Source: CAZMXP01 sp964570285 (GTDB taxonomy: Bacteria > Planctomycetota > PLA2). Taken from it: a stretch of DNA of 33,503 nt. The notes under the pieces are model-generated. The model was not told where the DNA came from, did not search any database, and saw only the letters and a program-made list of their open reading frames with translations. The position numbers were made by a program, and so were the translations under genes. Every line of letters starts with the position of its first letter. Within the stretch, counting starts at the first letter, position 1. The stretch covers positions 1 to 33,503 of the forward strand of contig CAZMXP010000053.1 of assembly GCA_964570285.1 (NCBI GenBank), read 5' to 3'. Shown piece after piece: positions 7,958 through 14,223 of the stretch.

Positions 7958-7971
7958 GTGCGCCATCGCAC
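7958..7971. promoter_or_regulatory. Palindrome GTGCG-N4-CGCAC, copy 1 (candidate operator)
   Basis: A perfect 5-bp inverted repeat with spacer CCAT, 61 bp upstream of the hydrolase start. The same arms recur at 7997-8010 with a different spacer, which is the signature of a site for a dimeric regulator rather than of a transcribed structure. The regulator is unknown. Confidence 0.4.
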
Positions 7972-7989
7972 GTCCCGAGCCGCTCCGAT

Positions 7990-8032
7990 CGCCGGTGTGC
8001 GATCCCGCACTCCGCGATCCCGGCGGGTTTTT
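7990..8032 (+). terminator. Terminator-like hairpin with T5
   Basis: CGCCGG (7990-7995) pairs with CCGGCG (8020-8025), enclosing the second GTGCG-N4-CGCAC hairpin, and is followed by GG and TTTTT (8028-8032). This looks like an intrinsic terminator on the plus strand, yet no plus-strand gene lies just upstream. It would separate larE and its leader from antisense transcription, or end a short transcript from about 7900. Confidence 0.35.
7997..8010. promoter_or_regulatory. Palindrome GTGCG-N4-CGCAC, copy 2 (candidate operator)
   Basis: The second perfect copy of the palindrome, with spacer ATCC, centred 39 bp from the first. It is nested inside the terminator-like hairpin, so it may have a role in RNA instead of DNA. 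The pair sits between two divergent genes and could control either. Confidence 0.4.
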
Positions 8033-8080
8033 GGGCCATGCAGGCGCAATTCCAGCCGCTTCTTTCGGAATTTTCGCGAT

Positions 8081-8096
8081 TGGCAAGGTCTGTGCT
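8081..8096 (+). promoter_or_regulatory. Possible sigma-54-type promoter (-24/-12)
   Basis: TGGCA at 8081-8085 and TGCT at 8093-8096 place a GG and a GC exactly 10 nt apart, the spacing of -24/-12 promoters. The intermediate bases match only partly. A start about 11-12 nt downstream would lie near 8107, immediately before the structured element. No rpoN or enhancer-binding protein is in this window. Weak evidence. Confidence 0.25.
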
Positions 8097-8106
8097 CTTA
8101 CGTGGT

Positions 8107-8298
8107 TCAGCCCGCTGGGGCCAGCCCTGAGGAGGGCTGAGAGAGTCGAGACCGAGAGAGTCGTGGAGGTCCGATAAGGACCGCAGTCGAGAGAGGTCCG
8201 GGCGCGCGAAAGCGCGCCCGGACGCTGCATCCGGGGTCGTGCGTCAGAGAGAGTGTGATCGAGAGAGAGTCGGCAGCAAGCGCTCTCAGCCCTCCTCC
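8107..8298 (+). ncRNA. Candidate structured RNA or larE leader
   Basis: About 190 nt of non-coding DNA with far more pairing than its surroundings. Hairpins: 8122-8139 (7 bp, loop GAGG), 8168-8182 (5 bp) and 8196-8223 (12 bp perfect, loop GAAA). GCAG (8183-8186) with CTGC (8225-8228) extends the last stem across a bulge. Bases 8129-8143 are perfectly complementary over 15 nt to 8283-8297, which would close the whole element but excludes the 8122-8139 hairpin, giving two alternative folds. Five exact GAGAGAG heptamers lie within it. The GAAA tetraloop reads as a GNRA loop only on the plus strand, favouring that strand. It ends 17 nt before larE. It matches no RNA class I know (not RNase P, SRP, tmRNA or typical 6S). 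The pairings are seen; transcription is inferred. Confidence 0.5.
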
Positions 8299-8314
8299 CC
8301 CTTATGCTCTGTCC

Positions 8315-9076
8315 ATGATCTTTGCGGAGCGCGTGCTCAGGCTGGAGCGTCGGCTGGCCCGCTTTCCGTCGCTGCTGGTCGCGTTGAGCGGCGGCGTCGA
8401 CTCCGCCGCCCTGCTGGCCGCCGCCGCGGGCGCGATCGGGCGCGGCGGGGTCATGGCCGCGACGACCTTCTCGCCGGCGGTGCCCTGGGAGGAGGTGGAG
8501 GCGGCGGCGGCGATCGCGCGCGCGCTGGGGGTGCCGCATCGCATCGTCGAGACCGCGGAGATCGACGACCCGCTCTACGTGGCGAACCGCGGCGACCGCT
8601 GCTACCACTGCCGGAAGGCGATGTACGGGGGGCTCGGGGGGCTCGGCTTCCCCCACGTGGCCGACGGCCTGCTCGCCGACGACGACGTCGCGGACCGCCC
8701 CGGCGTCGCCGCGGCGGCCGAGCACGGCGTCTTGCACCCGCTGCGCGAGGCGGGCTTCACGAAGCCAGACTCGCGCCGCCTCGCCCGCGCCCACGGGCTC
8801 GTCGTGCATGACAAGCCGGCCCAGCCCTGTCTCGCCTCGCGCATCCCGGCGGGGCTCGCCGTCACGCGGGAGCGGCTTGCGCGCGTCCACGCCGCGGAGT
8901 CGGCGCTGCGCCTCCTCGGGCTTCGCGAACTGCGCGTGCGCTGCGACGACCTCCATGCGCGCGTCGAGGTGGGTCGGGCGGAGTTCGATCGCGCCTGCAC
9001 GATGGCGCGCGAGATCGCCGCGGCCGTGGTCGGCGCGGGGTTCGCCTCGTGCGATCCCCCGCGCCCCCTCCGATAG
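8315..9076 (+). CDS. larE: ATP-dependent sacrificial sulfur transferase LarE
   Basis: A 253-residue PP-loop pyrophosphatase-family protein. LarE adenylates a pyridinium dicarboxylate nucleotide and inserts sulfur to build the nickel-pincer nucleotide cofactor of lactate racemase and related enzymes. The PP-loop SGGVDS is at residues 25-30, RCYHCRK places cysteines at 96 and 99, and PCLASR places one at 172, the position equivalent to the sulfur-donating cysteine of the best-known LarE. A CxxC plus this third cysteine also fits the [4Fe-4S]-binding LarE type, so catalytic rather than sacrificial sulfur transfer is possible. The ATG at 8315 is chosen from homology; no good ribosome-binding site is seen. 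larB, larC and larA are absent here. Its 3' end is 7 bp from the convergent QW-repeat gene, leaving no room for a terminator. Confidence 0.88.
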   Translation: MIFAERVLRLERRLARFPSLLVALSGGVDSAALLAAAAGAIGRGGVMAATTFSPAVPWEEVEAAAAIARALGVPHRIVETAEIDDPLYVANRGDRCYHCRKAMYGGLGGLGFPHVADGLLADDDVADRPGVAAAAEHGVLHPLREAGFTKPDSRRLARAHGLVVHDKPAQPCLASRIPAGLAVTRERLARVHAAESALRLLGLRELRVRCDDLHARVEVGRAEFDRACTMAREIAAAVVGAGFASCDPPRPLR

Positions 9077-9083
9077 CCCGATC

Positions 9084-10199
9084 CTACTTCTGGAAGATCG
9101 GGAGGTAGCCGTCCTCCACCGACAGCGCGAGCACGGTCATCGCGGTCGCGTAGTCGCGGCCGTGGCTGCGCGGGGCGCGGCTGCCGACCGCGTCGTCCCA
9201 GCAGATCTGCCCCGGACGCTCGCGGATGGCGCTCCCGAGCAGGTAGGGGACCACCTCGCCGGTCCAGAGGGCCCAGTCGGACCCCCCGCTCCGCCAGAAG
9301 GCCTGGGCCGCGTAGTAGTTGCCATAGTAGGGCCAGTCCACGTACTCGGGGTGCCGGTAGCTGGAGCGGAGGTACTCGAGCCCCCGGCGGATCGAGTCGC
9401 CGAAGTACTGGCCAAAGCCGTACATCGCCGTGATCGCCGCGGCCGTGAGCGCGCTCGTCGAGTGGTCCTGCCCGATGCTGTACTTGAAGGAGCCGTCGTC
9501 CTTCTGCGAGCGCTTCAGGTACTCGAGGCCCTGCTTCTGCACCGCCTCGTCCACGATGAAGCCGGCGTCCCGGGCGAGGCGCAGCGCCTGCACGACGGTG
9601 ACGGTCACCGAGCCCTCGTGGAAGGTCGAGTGGGAGGGCTCGTAGCCCCAGCCGCCGGTGAAGGTCTGGCTGTTCTCGATGACGCGTACCGCGAGCTGCA
9701 CCTTGCGCTTCAGCTCCTGCGTGTGCGGGTCCTGCGCCTTGCCGGCCCCGAACGCGAGCACGAGGGCCTGCGTCGCGTAGCCGTGGCCGTGCATGCGCGA
9801 GTCGGCGTCGTTGAGGTCGTAGATGTAGCCGGTCGGCTTGCCGCCGCCGGCGAGGTCGGGGTCGCTCTCGCTCGGCGGCAGGCTCTTCGACAGGAGGTAC
9901 TTGACCCCCTTGTGCAGCGGCGCGCCGAAGGGGCCGCGGTTCTCCTGGTGCCCCTGCGCGAAGAAGGCGAGCAGGCAGAGCGCCGTGATGCCGACGCCTC
10001 CCTCGGCGGGACGGCCCCACGAGCCGTCGAGCTTCTGGCTCTGCTCGAGGTAGCGCAGCGCGTCGGTGAGGGTCGCGGTGCGGATCTCCTCCCGCGTCGC
10101 GTCCTCCGCCCGCCCGCGAGGCTCCTTGCCCGAGGCCGCGAGCGCGAGCAGCGTGACGCACGCGACGAGGCCGGCGAAGGTCAGGGGGCGCGGGGGCAC
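9084..10199 (-). CDS. Secreted QW-repeat (squalene cyclase-like alpha/alpha-toroid) protein, copy 2
   Basis: A 371-residue protein with a signal peptide (about 1-23), then terpene cyclase/prenyltransferase-type alpha-alpha repeats. QW-like motifs are visible: YLEQSQKLDGSWG, NSQTFTGGWGYEP and YLKRSQKDDGSFKY. The D-x-D-D acid motif of squalene-hopene cyclases is absent, so a cyclase reaction is unlikely; a binding or structural role outside the cytoplasm is more plausible. Its C-terminal third (YYGNYYAAQAFW and the final YLPIFQK) matches the protein at 18252-19463. The start is GTG at 10199, preceded by an AGGATCTAGGG ribosome-binding region. It lies 9 bp after the stop of the coiled-coil gene at 10209 and ends the sigma-factor operon. 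Confidence 0.85.
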   Translation of the reverse strand: MPPRPLTFAGLVACVTLLALAASGKEPRGRAEDATREEIRTATLTDALRYLEQSQKLDGSWGRPAEGGVGITALCLLAFFAQGHQENRGPFGAPLHKGVKYLLSKSLPPSESDPDLAGGGKPTGYIYDLNDADSRMHGHGYATQALVLAFGAGKAQDPHTQELKRKVQLAVRVIENSQTFTGGWGYEPSHSTFHEGSVTVTVVQALRLARDAGFIVDEAVQKQGLEYLKRSQKDDGSFKYSIGQDHSTSALTAAAITAMYGFGQYFGDSIRRGLEYLRSSYRHPEYVDWPYYGNYYAAQAFWRSGGSDWALWTGEVVPYLLGSAIRERPGQICWDDAVGSRAPRSHGRDYATAMTVLALSVEDGYLPIFQK

Positions 10200-10208
10200 C
10201 CCTAGATC

Positions 10209-10988
10209 CTACCGCTCGGGGGTCTCTTCCGCCTCGCGCTTCGCGCGGAGCGCCGTCAGCTCCCTCACCAGCCGCTGGTAGCGCGCGGGGATCGCGCTGT
10301 AGTCGTTGCGGTTGAGGCGTTCGACGACCTCCGGGGGGAGACGCGCGATCCACGCATTGATCCGGCGGCGCTGCTCCGCGGCCTCGGCTTCGGTCTCGGG
10401 CTTCTCGCCCGATCCCGGCTTGGGTTCGCGGTCCTTCTCCTTCGCCTCGCGCCCGTCCTGCGGCTTCTCCTGTCGCTTCTCCTCCGGCGCGTCGAGGCGC
10501 TTCTCCTCGTTCCCTCCGGGTTTCGGCTTCTCGCCCCGGTCGCCCGGCTCGCTGCCGCTCTGCTGCTCGCCGCGCGGCAGCGACTGCAGCAGCCGCTCGA
10601 TCTCCTCGACGCTCCGGCTCGCGCTCGCCTTCTGGTCCTCGAAGAGCTTGCGCAGGCGCTCCGCGACCGCCGCCTGCCGCTCGCGCAGACGCTGCTGCTG
10701 CTTCTCGCGCTCCGCCTGCTCGGGGGTCTGCGCCGGGTTCGCCGCGGCGCCCTCCGCGGGGGGCGGCTCGAGCTGCTTCAGCTTCTCGACGATGGCGGCC
10801 TGCTCCTCGAGAAGCCGGCCGAGCCGGCTGATGTCGAGCAGCCCGCGCTCGCTCTCGCGCATCAGCCGCGCGATCTCCTCCATGCGGCGCTTCATCTCCT
10901 CGCGGGGGTCGCCCTCCTGGGCGTCCGCCCGCGGCGCGAGCAGGGCGAGAAGGAGGAGGGAAGAGGCGCCAAGGCCCGTGCGGTTCAT
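10209..10988 (-). CDS. Secreted coiled-coil protein, unknown function
   Basis: A 259-residue protein with a signal peptide (1-23, cleavage near ADA-QEG). A Glu/Arg/Lys-rich helical region (about 27-130) is predicted to form coiled coil, then a Pro/Glu/Lys-rich low-complexity linker (about 140-205), then a short conserved-looking C-terminal segment with RINAWIARLPPEVVERLNRNDYSAIP and ARYQRLVRELT. No catalytic motif is seen. The start overlaps the stop of the 1075-residue coiled-coil gene as ATGA and has AAGGAG 8 nt upstream inside that gene. Its position suggests it partners the larger coiled-coil protein in the periplasm. Function unknown. Confidence 0.85.
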   Translation of the reverse strand: MNRTGLGASSLLLLALLAPRADAQEGDPREEMKRRMEEIARLMRESERGLLDISRLGRLLEEQAAIVEKLKQLEPPPAEGAAANPAQTPEQAEREKQQQRLRERQAAVAERLRKLFEDQKASASRSVEEIERLLQSLPRGEQQSGSEPGDRGEKPKPGGNEEKRLDAPEEKRQEKPQDGREAKEKDREPKPGSGEKPETEAEAAEQRRRINAWIARLPPEVVERLNRNDYSAIPARYQRLVRELTALRAKREAEETPER

Positions 10989-13900
10989 CGCGGTTGCTCC
11001 TTGTCGTGTCCGTCGCCGCCCTCGCCCGGCCCCGGCTCGCCACCCGGGAAGCCCATCTCCTCCGTCTCGCCGACGAACGACTGGCGGAGGGAGTCGAAGA
11101 GCTCGGCCAGCGAGCCTTGCTGGTGATAGAGGCGTTCGATCCTCGCCCGCTCCGCCTCGGTGGGGGCCCTCTGGCCGAGGTCGGGCCGCGCGCCGAAGAA
11201 GTTGGCGGTTTCGGTGTTGAGCGCGTCCTGCAGCACCTTCACCATCCGGATCTCCGCGTCCGGCGGCACGAGGCGCGGCTTGCCGGACCCTTGCCCGCCG
11301 CCCTGCGGCTGGCCGCCCTGCTGGCCCTGCTGCTGCTGCTGATCCTGCCGTCGCTCGCTGAGGTCGCGTTCGAGGCCGCGGATCGCCATCTCGAGGCGGC
11401 GGACGACATCCCCGAGCAGCTCCTGCGGCACGACCCCGAGCTCCTTGAGTCCGAGCTGTGCATCCACCTCGCCGAGGTCCGAGGCGGCGCCGTCGAGCAG
11501 GTAGGTGTAGACGATCGCGCCCTCGTCGCGCATCGCGCCGGCCTTCTCGGCCATGTCGCGCTGCAGGGCCTTGACCTTGCCGCGCAGCGGCTCCACCTGG
11601 TTTCGCGCGAGCACGCGACTCACGCGTCCCTCCTTGCGCGCGGTGGCGTCGATCCCCTGCAGCGTCTCGAAGTGCGCCTGCGCGGCCCGCCGGAAGCCCT
11701 TCAGCTCCTCCTTGAGCTTGAAGAGCAGTTCGTACTCGCGCAGCGCGCGGTAGCGCCGCTCCTCTTCCGAGAGCTCCTGCTGGGCCTGCTCGAGGCTCTT
11801 CTCGGCCCTCTCCTGCGCCTGCTCGGCGTCGTCCGCCTCGCCGCGCTCCAGGTGCCCGCGCGCCTCGCGCATCGCCGACTCGGCGTCGGCGAGCCTCTCC
11901 TGTCCCGGCTTCTCGCCCTGCTTCTTGCGTCGCTCCTCCAGGCGGCGGATCTCCTCCTCGAGGGCCCGCTGCCGCTCCGCGATCCTGCTCATCGCGGCGC
12001 GCGCATCCGCGTCGGGATCCGGATGCGACTCCCGCAGCCCGTCGAGGGTGCGCTTCGCCTTGGCGATCTCCTCCTGCGCCGCGCGACGCTCCTGCTCCGC
12101 CCCCTTCGGCATCGCGTCGGAGAGGCGCTCCAGCGAGCGCCGCAGCGCCTTCTCCGCCTCCCCGATCGCGGCGTCGGCCTCGTTCATGCGCCGGGAGGCG
12201 TCCGCCTCCGTCGCGCGCCGGGCGCCCTCCTCGACCGCCTTGCCCACCTCGGCCGCCTTCGATGCGGCGGCGGCCGTGGCCGACTTCGCGCGATCCATCG
12301 CGCCCTTCTGGCGCTCGCTCGCGGCGGCGACCTCCGCCTTCGCGCCCTCGAGCAGCTTCTCGATCTGCTCGAGCACCTGCTCCTGGCTCTGCGCCGCCGC
12401 CTCGTGATCGCCCTCCTGCAACTGCTGCTTCGCCTGCTGAGCGGCGGCCGCCCCGGCCCGGGCCTTCTCCTTCCCGGCCTCCTCCTGGGAACGCTCCGCG
12501 ACCCCTTCCAGGTCGGCTCCCACGCGCCCCTGGCGGTCGGCGATGTCGGTGCGCTCCTGCATCGCCTGGCGCAGCTCCCGCATCGCCTGCTCCGCGCGCT
12601 CGGCCGCGGCGCGTGCGCTCTCCTCGGCCCGGGAGGACTCTCCCTGCTGCGCGGCCCCCGCGGCCTCGCGCATCTCCGCCGCGGCGCGCTCGGCCGCCGC
12701 CTTCGCGTGGTCGAGGGTGCCGCCGAGCCCCGCGTCGCGAGTCCGCTTCTCGGCGGCGAGCGCCGCCACGCGCTCCGCGAGTTCCTGCGCCGTGCGGGCG
12801 GTCGCCTCGCGCTGGGCGGCACTCTCCGCGCGCTGTCCCGGGTCGGCGCTCGCCGCGGCGGCAGCCTTCAGTTCGGCCTCCGCGCGACGGAAGGCGGCGG
12901 CGGCCTCGCTGGCCGCCTGCGACGCGTTCGCGCCCTTTTCCAGGTTCTCCGCCGCCTCGCTGCTCTTGCGGGCCGCTTCGCGCAGCTCCTCGGCCGCCTT
13001 CTCCGGCGCCGCGGCGAGCACGGGGTCGGCCGCGTCCTTCGCGGTGCGCATCTCATCGCGGGCGAGGGCCTCGCGCGAGGCGGCCGCGGCGAGCGCCTGC
13101 TCGAGGGCGCGCTGCGCCCGTTCCCGCAAGGCGCTGTTCTCCGGCGCCTTCGCGGCGGCGGCGACCTCGTCCCCCTTGGCCCCCTCCATGCGCTTCGCGG
13201 CCTCTTCGAGAGCGCGCTGGTACTCGCCCTCCCCGTTGTCCGCCAGCGCCCGCAACGCCTCTTCGAGCGCCTCCCGCGCGGCGATCTCCGCGGCGAGCCG
13301 CTCCTGCCGCTCCGCGAGGCGCCCCGCGTTCTGCGGCATCTCCGCGGTCGCCGCGCGCTCCGCGGAGGCGCGCTCCGCCTGCCGTGCCGCGGTCGCGAGC
13401 GCCTCGAGTCCCGCGAGGATCTGGTTGAGCGCCGGCGTGAGCTCGTCGGTCTTGCGCGCGCGCACCCTCGTCTCGTGGTGCAGGCGCTGCTGGCGGTCGC
13501 GAAGCGCCTCGAGGCGCGAGGCGAGCTCGCGCGCCGCCTCGACCTCCTTGAGGTCGCGTCGCGCCTCGGCATCGATCTTCTCCACCTGCTTCGCGAGGCG
13601 CTCGAGCTCCTGGGAGGCCTGTTCGGCGGCGAGTTCCGCCGGCGTGCGCGGCGTGGCCTGGCGCGTCTCCCGGCGCAGTTCGCGCTGGCGATCCGCATAG
13701 CGCCGGATCGACTCGAGGACCTCCTGCGCCGACTTCTCGCGCTCCTCGAGCGACTTGACGTCGTCGGTCCCGACGAGCACCTGCAGCACCTTCTCGAGGG
13801 TGTCCACGACGCGCTGGCCGAGGTCCTGCACCTCGTCGGTGCTGCCCGGGCGCTCCTCGAGGATGCGAGCCATCGTGGTCATCGCGCTCTGCAGGTCGCC

Positions 13901-14212
13901 GAGCAGCTCGTTGCCGGCGCTGTCCTGGCCCCCCGAGGCGACGGTCTTCACCTTGATGGACGGATCGGTGACGATCCGGATCGCCTGCTCGAGCAGGTCG
14001 GCCTTCTTCGTCTCGCCGCGCTGGTGCAACTCGTCGATCAGGCTCCTGGTGTCCTCGAGGATGGCCGTGAGCCGCGCGACCGCCTCCTTCTGGCGGAAGC
14101 CCAGCTTCAGCAGCGCCTGCTGCACGCGCGGATCGGGCTCCTCGGCCCGGCCCGGCGCGAGAGGGGGGAGGAGCAGCGCGATCAGCAGGAGGGGCAGGGC
14201 GGGGCGTGTCAT
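10985..14212 (-). CDS. Large secreted alanine/glutamate-rich coiled-coil protein
   Basis: A 1075-residue protein with a signal peptide (1-23, LAPGRA-EEP). The N-terminal ~130 residues look globular-helical. A very long Ala/Glu/Arg/Lys-rich segment (about 150-800) has the heptad composition of an extended coiled coil, with many A-x-x-x-A-x-x-E runs. A Gln/Gly-rich stretch (RRQDQQQQQGQQGGQP) then precedes a short conserved C-terminal block (PDAEIRMVKVLQDALN). Proteins of this build commonly accompany DUF4175 proteins in planctomycetes. The ATG at 14212 begins the signal peptide and is 11 bp after the DUF4175 stop; the open frame further upstream is only the antiphase reading of that gene. It could be a structural element spanning the periplasm. 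Function unknown. Confidence 0.82.
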   Translation of the reverse strand: MTRPALPLLLIALLLPPLAPGRAEEPDPRVQQALLKLGFRQKEAVARLTAILEDTRSLIDELHQRGETKKADLLEQAIRIVTDPSIKVKTVASGGQDSAGNELLGDLQSAMTTMARILEERPGSTDEVQDLGQRVVDTLEKVLQVLVGTDDVKSLEEREKSAQEVLESIRRYADRQRELRRETRQATPRTPAELAAEQASQELERLAKQVEKIDAEARRDLKEVEAARELASRLEALRDRQQRLHHETRVRARKTDELTPALNQILAGLEALATAARQAERASAERAATAEMPQNAGRLAERQERLAAEIAAREALEEALRALADNGEGEYQRALEEAAKRMEGAKGDEVAAAAKAPENSALRERAQRALEQALAAAASREALARDEMRTAKDAADPVLAAAPEKAAEELREAARKSSEAAENLEKGANASQAASEAAAAFRRAEAELKAAAAASADPGQRAESAAQREATARTAQELAERVAALAAEKRTRDAGLGGTLDHAKAAAERAAAEMREAAGAAQQGESSRAEESARAAAERAEQAMRELRQAMQERTDIADRQGRVGADLEGVAERSQEEAGKEKARAGAAAAQQAKQQLQEGDHEAAAQSQEQVLEQIEKLLEGAKAEVAAASERQKGAMDRAKSATAAAASKAAEVGKAVEEGARRATEADASRRMNEADAAIGEAEKALRRSLERLSDAMPKGAEQERRAAQEEIAKAKRTLDGLRESHPDPDADARAAMSRIAERQRALEEEIRRLEERRKKQGEKPGQERLADAESAMREARGHLERGEADDAEQAQERAEKSLEQAQQELSEEERRYRALREYELLFKLKEELKGFRRAAQAHFETLQGIDATARKEGRVSRVLARNQVEPLRGKVKALQRDMAEKAGAMRDEGAIVYTYLLDGAASDLGEVDAQLGLKELGVVPQELLGDVVRRLEMAIRGLERDLSERRQDQQQQQGQQGGQPQGGGQGSGKPRLVPPDAEIRMVKVLQDALNTETANFFGARPDLGQRAPTEAERARIERLYHQQGSLAELFDSLRQSFVGETEEMGFPGGEPGPGEGGDGHDKEQPR

Positions 14213-14223
14213 CGTCAGGGCTC

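Larger units (their letters stand above)
7898..8106. other. Intergenic region, hydrolase / larE divergence
   Basis: This part of the 417-bp gap has no credible gene. It holds two copies of a palindrome, a terminator-like hairpin with a T-run and a possible -24/-12 promoter, each listed separately. The rest of the gap (8107-8314) is the structured element and a short spacer before larE. Confidence 0.5.

Noticed and set aside
8107..8298. RNase P RNA, SRP RNA, tmRNA or 6S RNA
   Set aside because: A short GGTCCGGGC string recalls RNase P, but its other conserved blocks and its length are missing. No SRP GGAAG-type loop, tmRNA-like domain or convincing 6S bubble was found.
9084..10199. Squalene-hopene cyclase or prenyltransferase enzyme
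   Set aside because: QW-type repeats are present but the D-x-D-D acid motif is not, and a signal peptide exports the protein; a fold relative is the safer call.
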